From NCBI GenBank assembly GCA_014607495.2, contig CP053175.1, forward strand, positions 1,550,001 through 1,614,000: DNA of 64,000 nucleotides. Direction: 5' to 3'. The notes below the pieces were generated by a model. It saw nothing but the letters and a program-made list of their open reading frames with translations. It made no database searches and had not been told where the DNA came from. Shown in pieces: positions 63,675-64,000 of the stretch. This stretch comes from Carposina sasakii. Taxonomy: Eukaryota; Arthropoda; Insecta; Lepidoptera; Carposinidae. Positions within the stretch are counted from its first letter, which is position 1. Each line of letters starts with the position of its first letter. The position numbers and the translations under genes are program-made.

Positions 63675-64000
63675 AGCCGACAAGTGCGAGTTGAACTCGC
63701 GTGAAGAGGTTTCCGTACGATGTTACCTATCATGTTTTTTAAAATCTGACAAAAAGTTGGTACGCACAATATTGAGTGATTTACCATGTTATTTTAATAT
63801 CATGGACTTCTTATAGGTTTTCCTATAATCTATAAGGAGAAAACTAATTTTTGTATTTTTTTCAAAATTTTAGGTTCAGTAGTTTCGGAGATAAGGGGGG
63901 GGGGGAATGGTCAATTTTCGTCTATTTTCTTGAATAACTTGGAAACTATTTATTTTAAAATTACAAAAAAATACATTTAAGATCTTCTCAACAAGACCTT
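63675..64000 (+). mobile_element. GCCGACAAGTGCG-type element, cut by the window end
   Basis: Starts after an A run and is almost identical to the complement of 44129-44707 over the 325 bp available, differing mainly in a G run and a few substitutions. The 3' hairpin end lies beyond the window. Confidence 0.8.

Overview
The window is a stretch of insect, almost certainly lepidopteran, nuclear DNA. It is AT-rich and dominated by transposable elements, and it carries many Lep1-type Helitrons (3' hairpin with a CTAG end), RTE-clade retrotransposon tails, tRNA-derived SINEs and short inverted-repeat elements. Only three convincing host genes are visible. All lie on the + strand, have a single exon and encode classical short-chain dehydrogenase/reductases (SDRs) of 252-255 residues: 16829-17587, 20262-21029 and 52419-53180. 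They are close paralogues, so this is a tandem SDR cluster pulled apart by about 31 kb of repeats between the second and third copy.

The most interesting host signal is in the SDR active sites. The middle gene keeps the Ser-Tyr-Lys catalytic set (S143, Y156, K160). Its two neighbours keep the cofactor-binding fold, the NCAG motif and the catalytic-type Asn, but both have Phe and Arg at the Tyr and Lys positions and lack the Ser. They look like expressed-type pseudoenzymes with open reading frames, not decayed pseudogenes. All three genes have an ATCAGT initiator-like motif upstream; at the two Phe/Arg genes it lies 31-34 nt before the start codon.

Region by region. 229-5996 is a nearly complete DIRS-type tyrosine-recombinase retrotransposon with inverted terminal repeats, an internal complementary region that joins copies of both outer ends, a spliced gag, RT/RNase H/methyltransferase-like and tyrosine recombinase reading frames, one nonsense codon in RT, and a 352-bp Helitron in its 3' part. 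6-16 kb holds short inverted-repeat elements (several with exact target-site duplications), an RTE 3' fragment and SINE-like repeats. 16.7-21.2 kb holds SDR genes 1 and 2 with a repeat-filled spacer. 21.7-52.3 kb is a repeat field: SINEs, MITEs, Helitrons (one split by a 1.5-kb RTE fragment with a 10-bp duplication, one split by an element with hairpin ends, one split by a hAT-like element), and a LINE C-terminal fragment. 52.4-53.7 kb is SDR gene 3, with a SINE just after its stop codon. 54.8-64 kb is again nested Helitrons, MITEs and SINEs plus a Jockey-like LINE tail, and the window ends inside a second copy of the hairpin-ended element.

No rRNA gene, CRISPR array or bacterial-type feature was found. 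tRNA-like segments are SINE heads, not convincing functional tRNAs. Multi-exon host genes with very short exons could have been missed, because exon calling from raw sequence without transcripts is unreliable.
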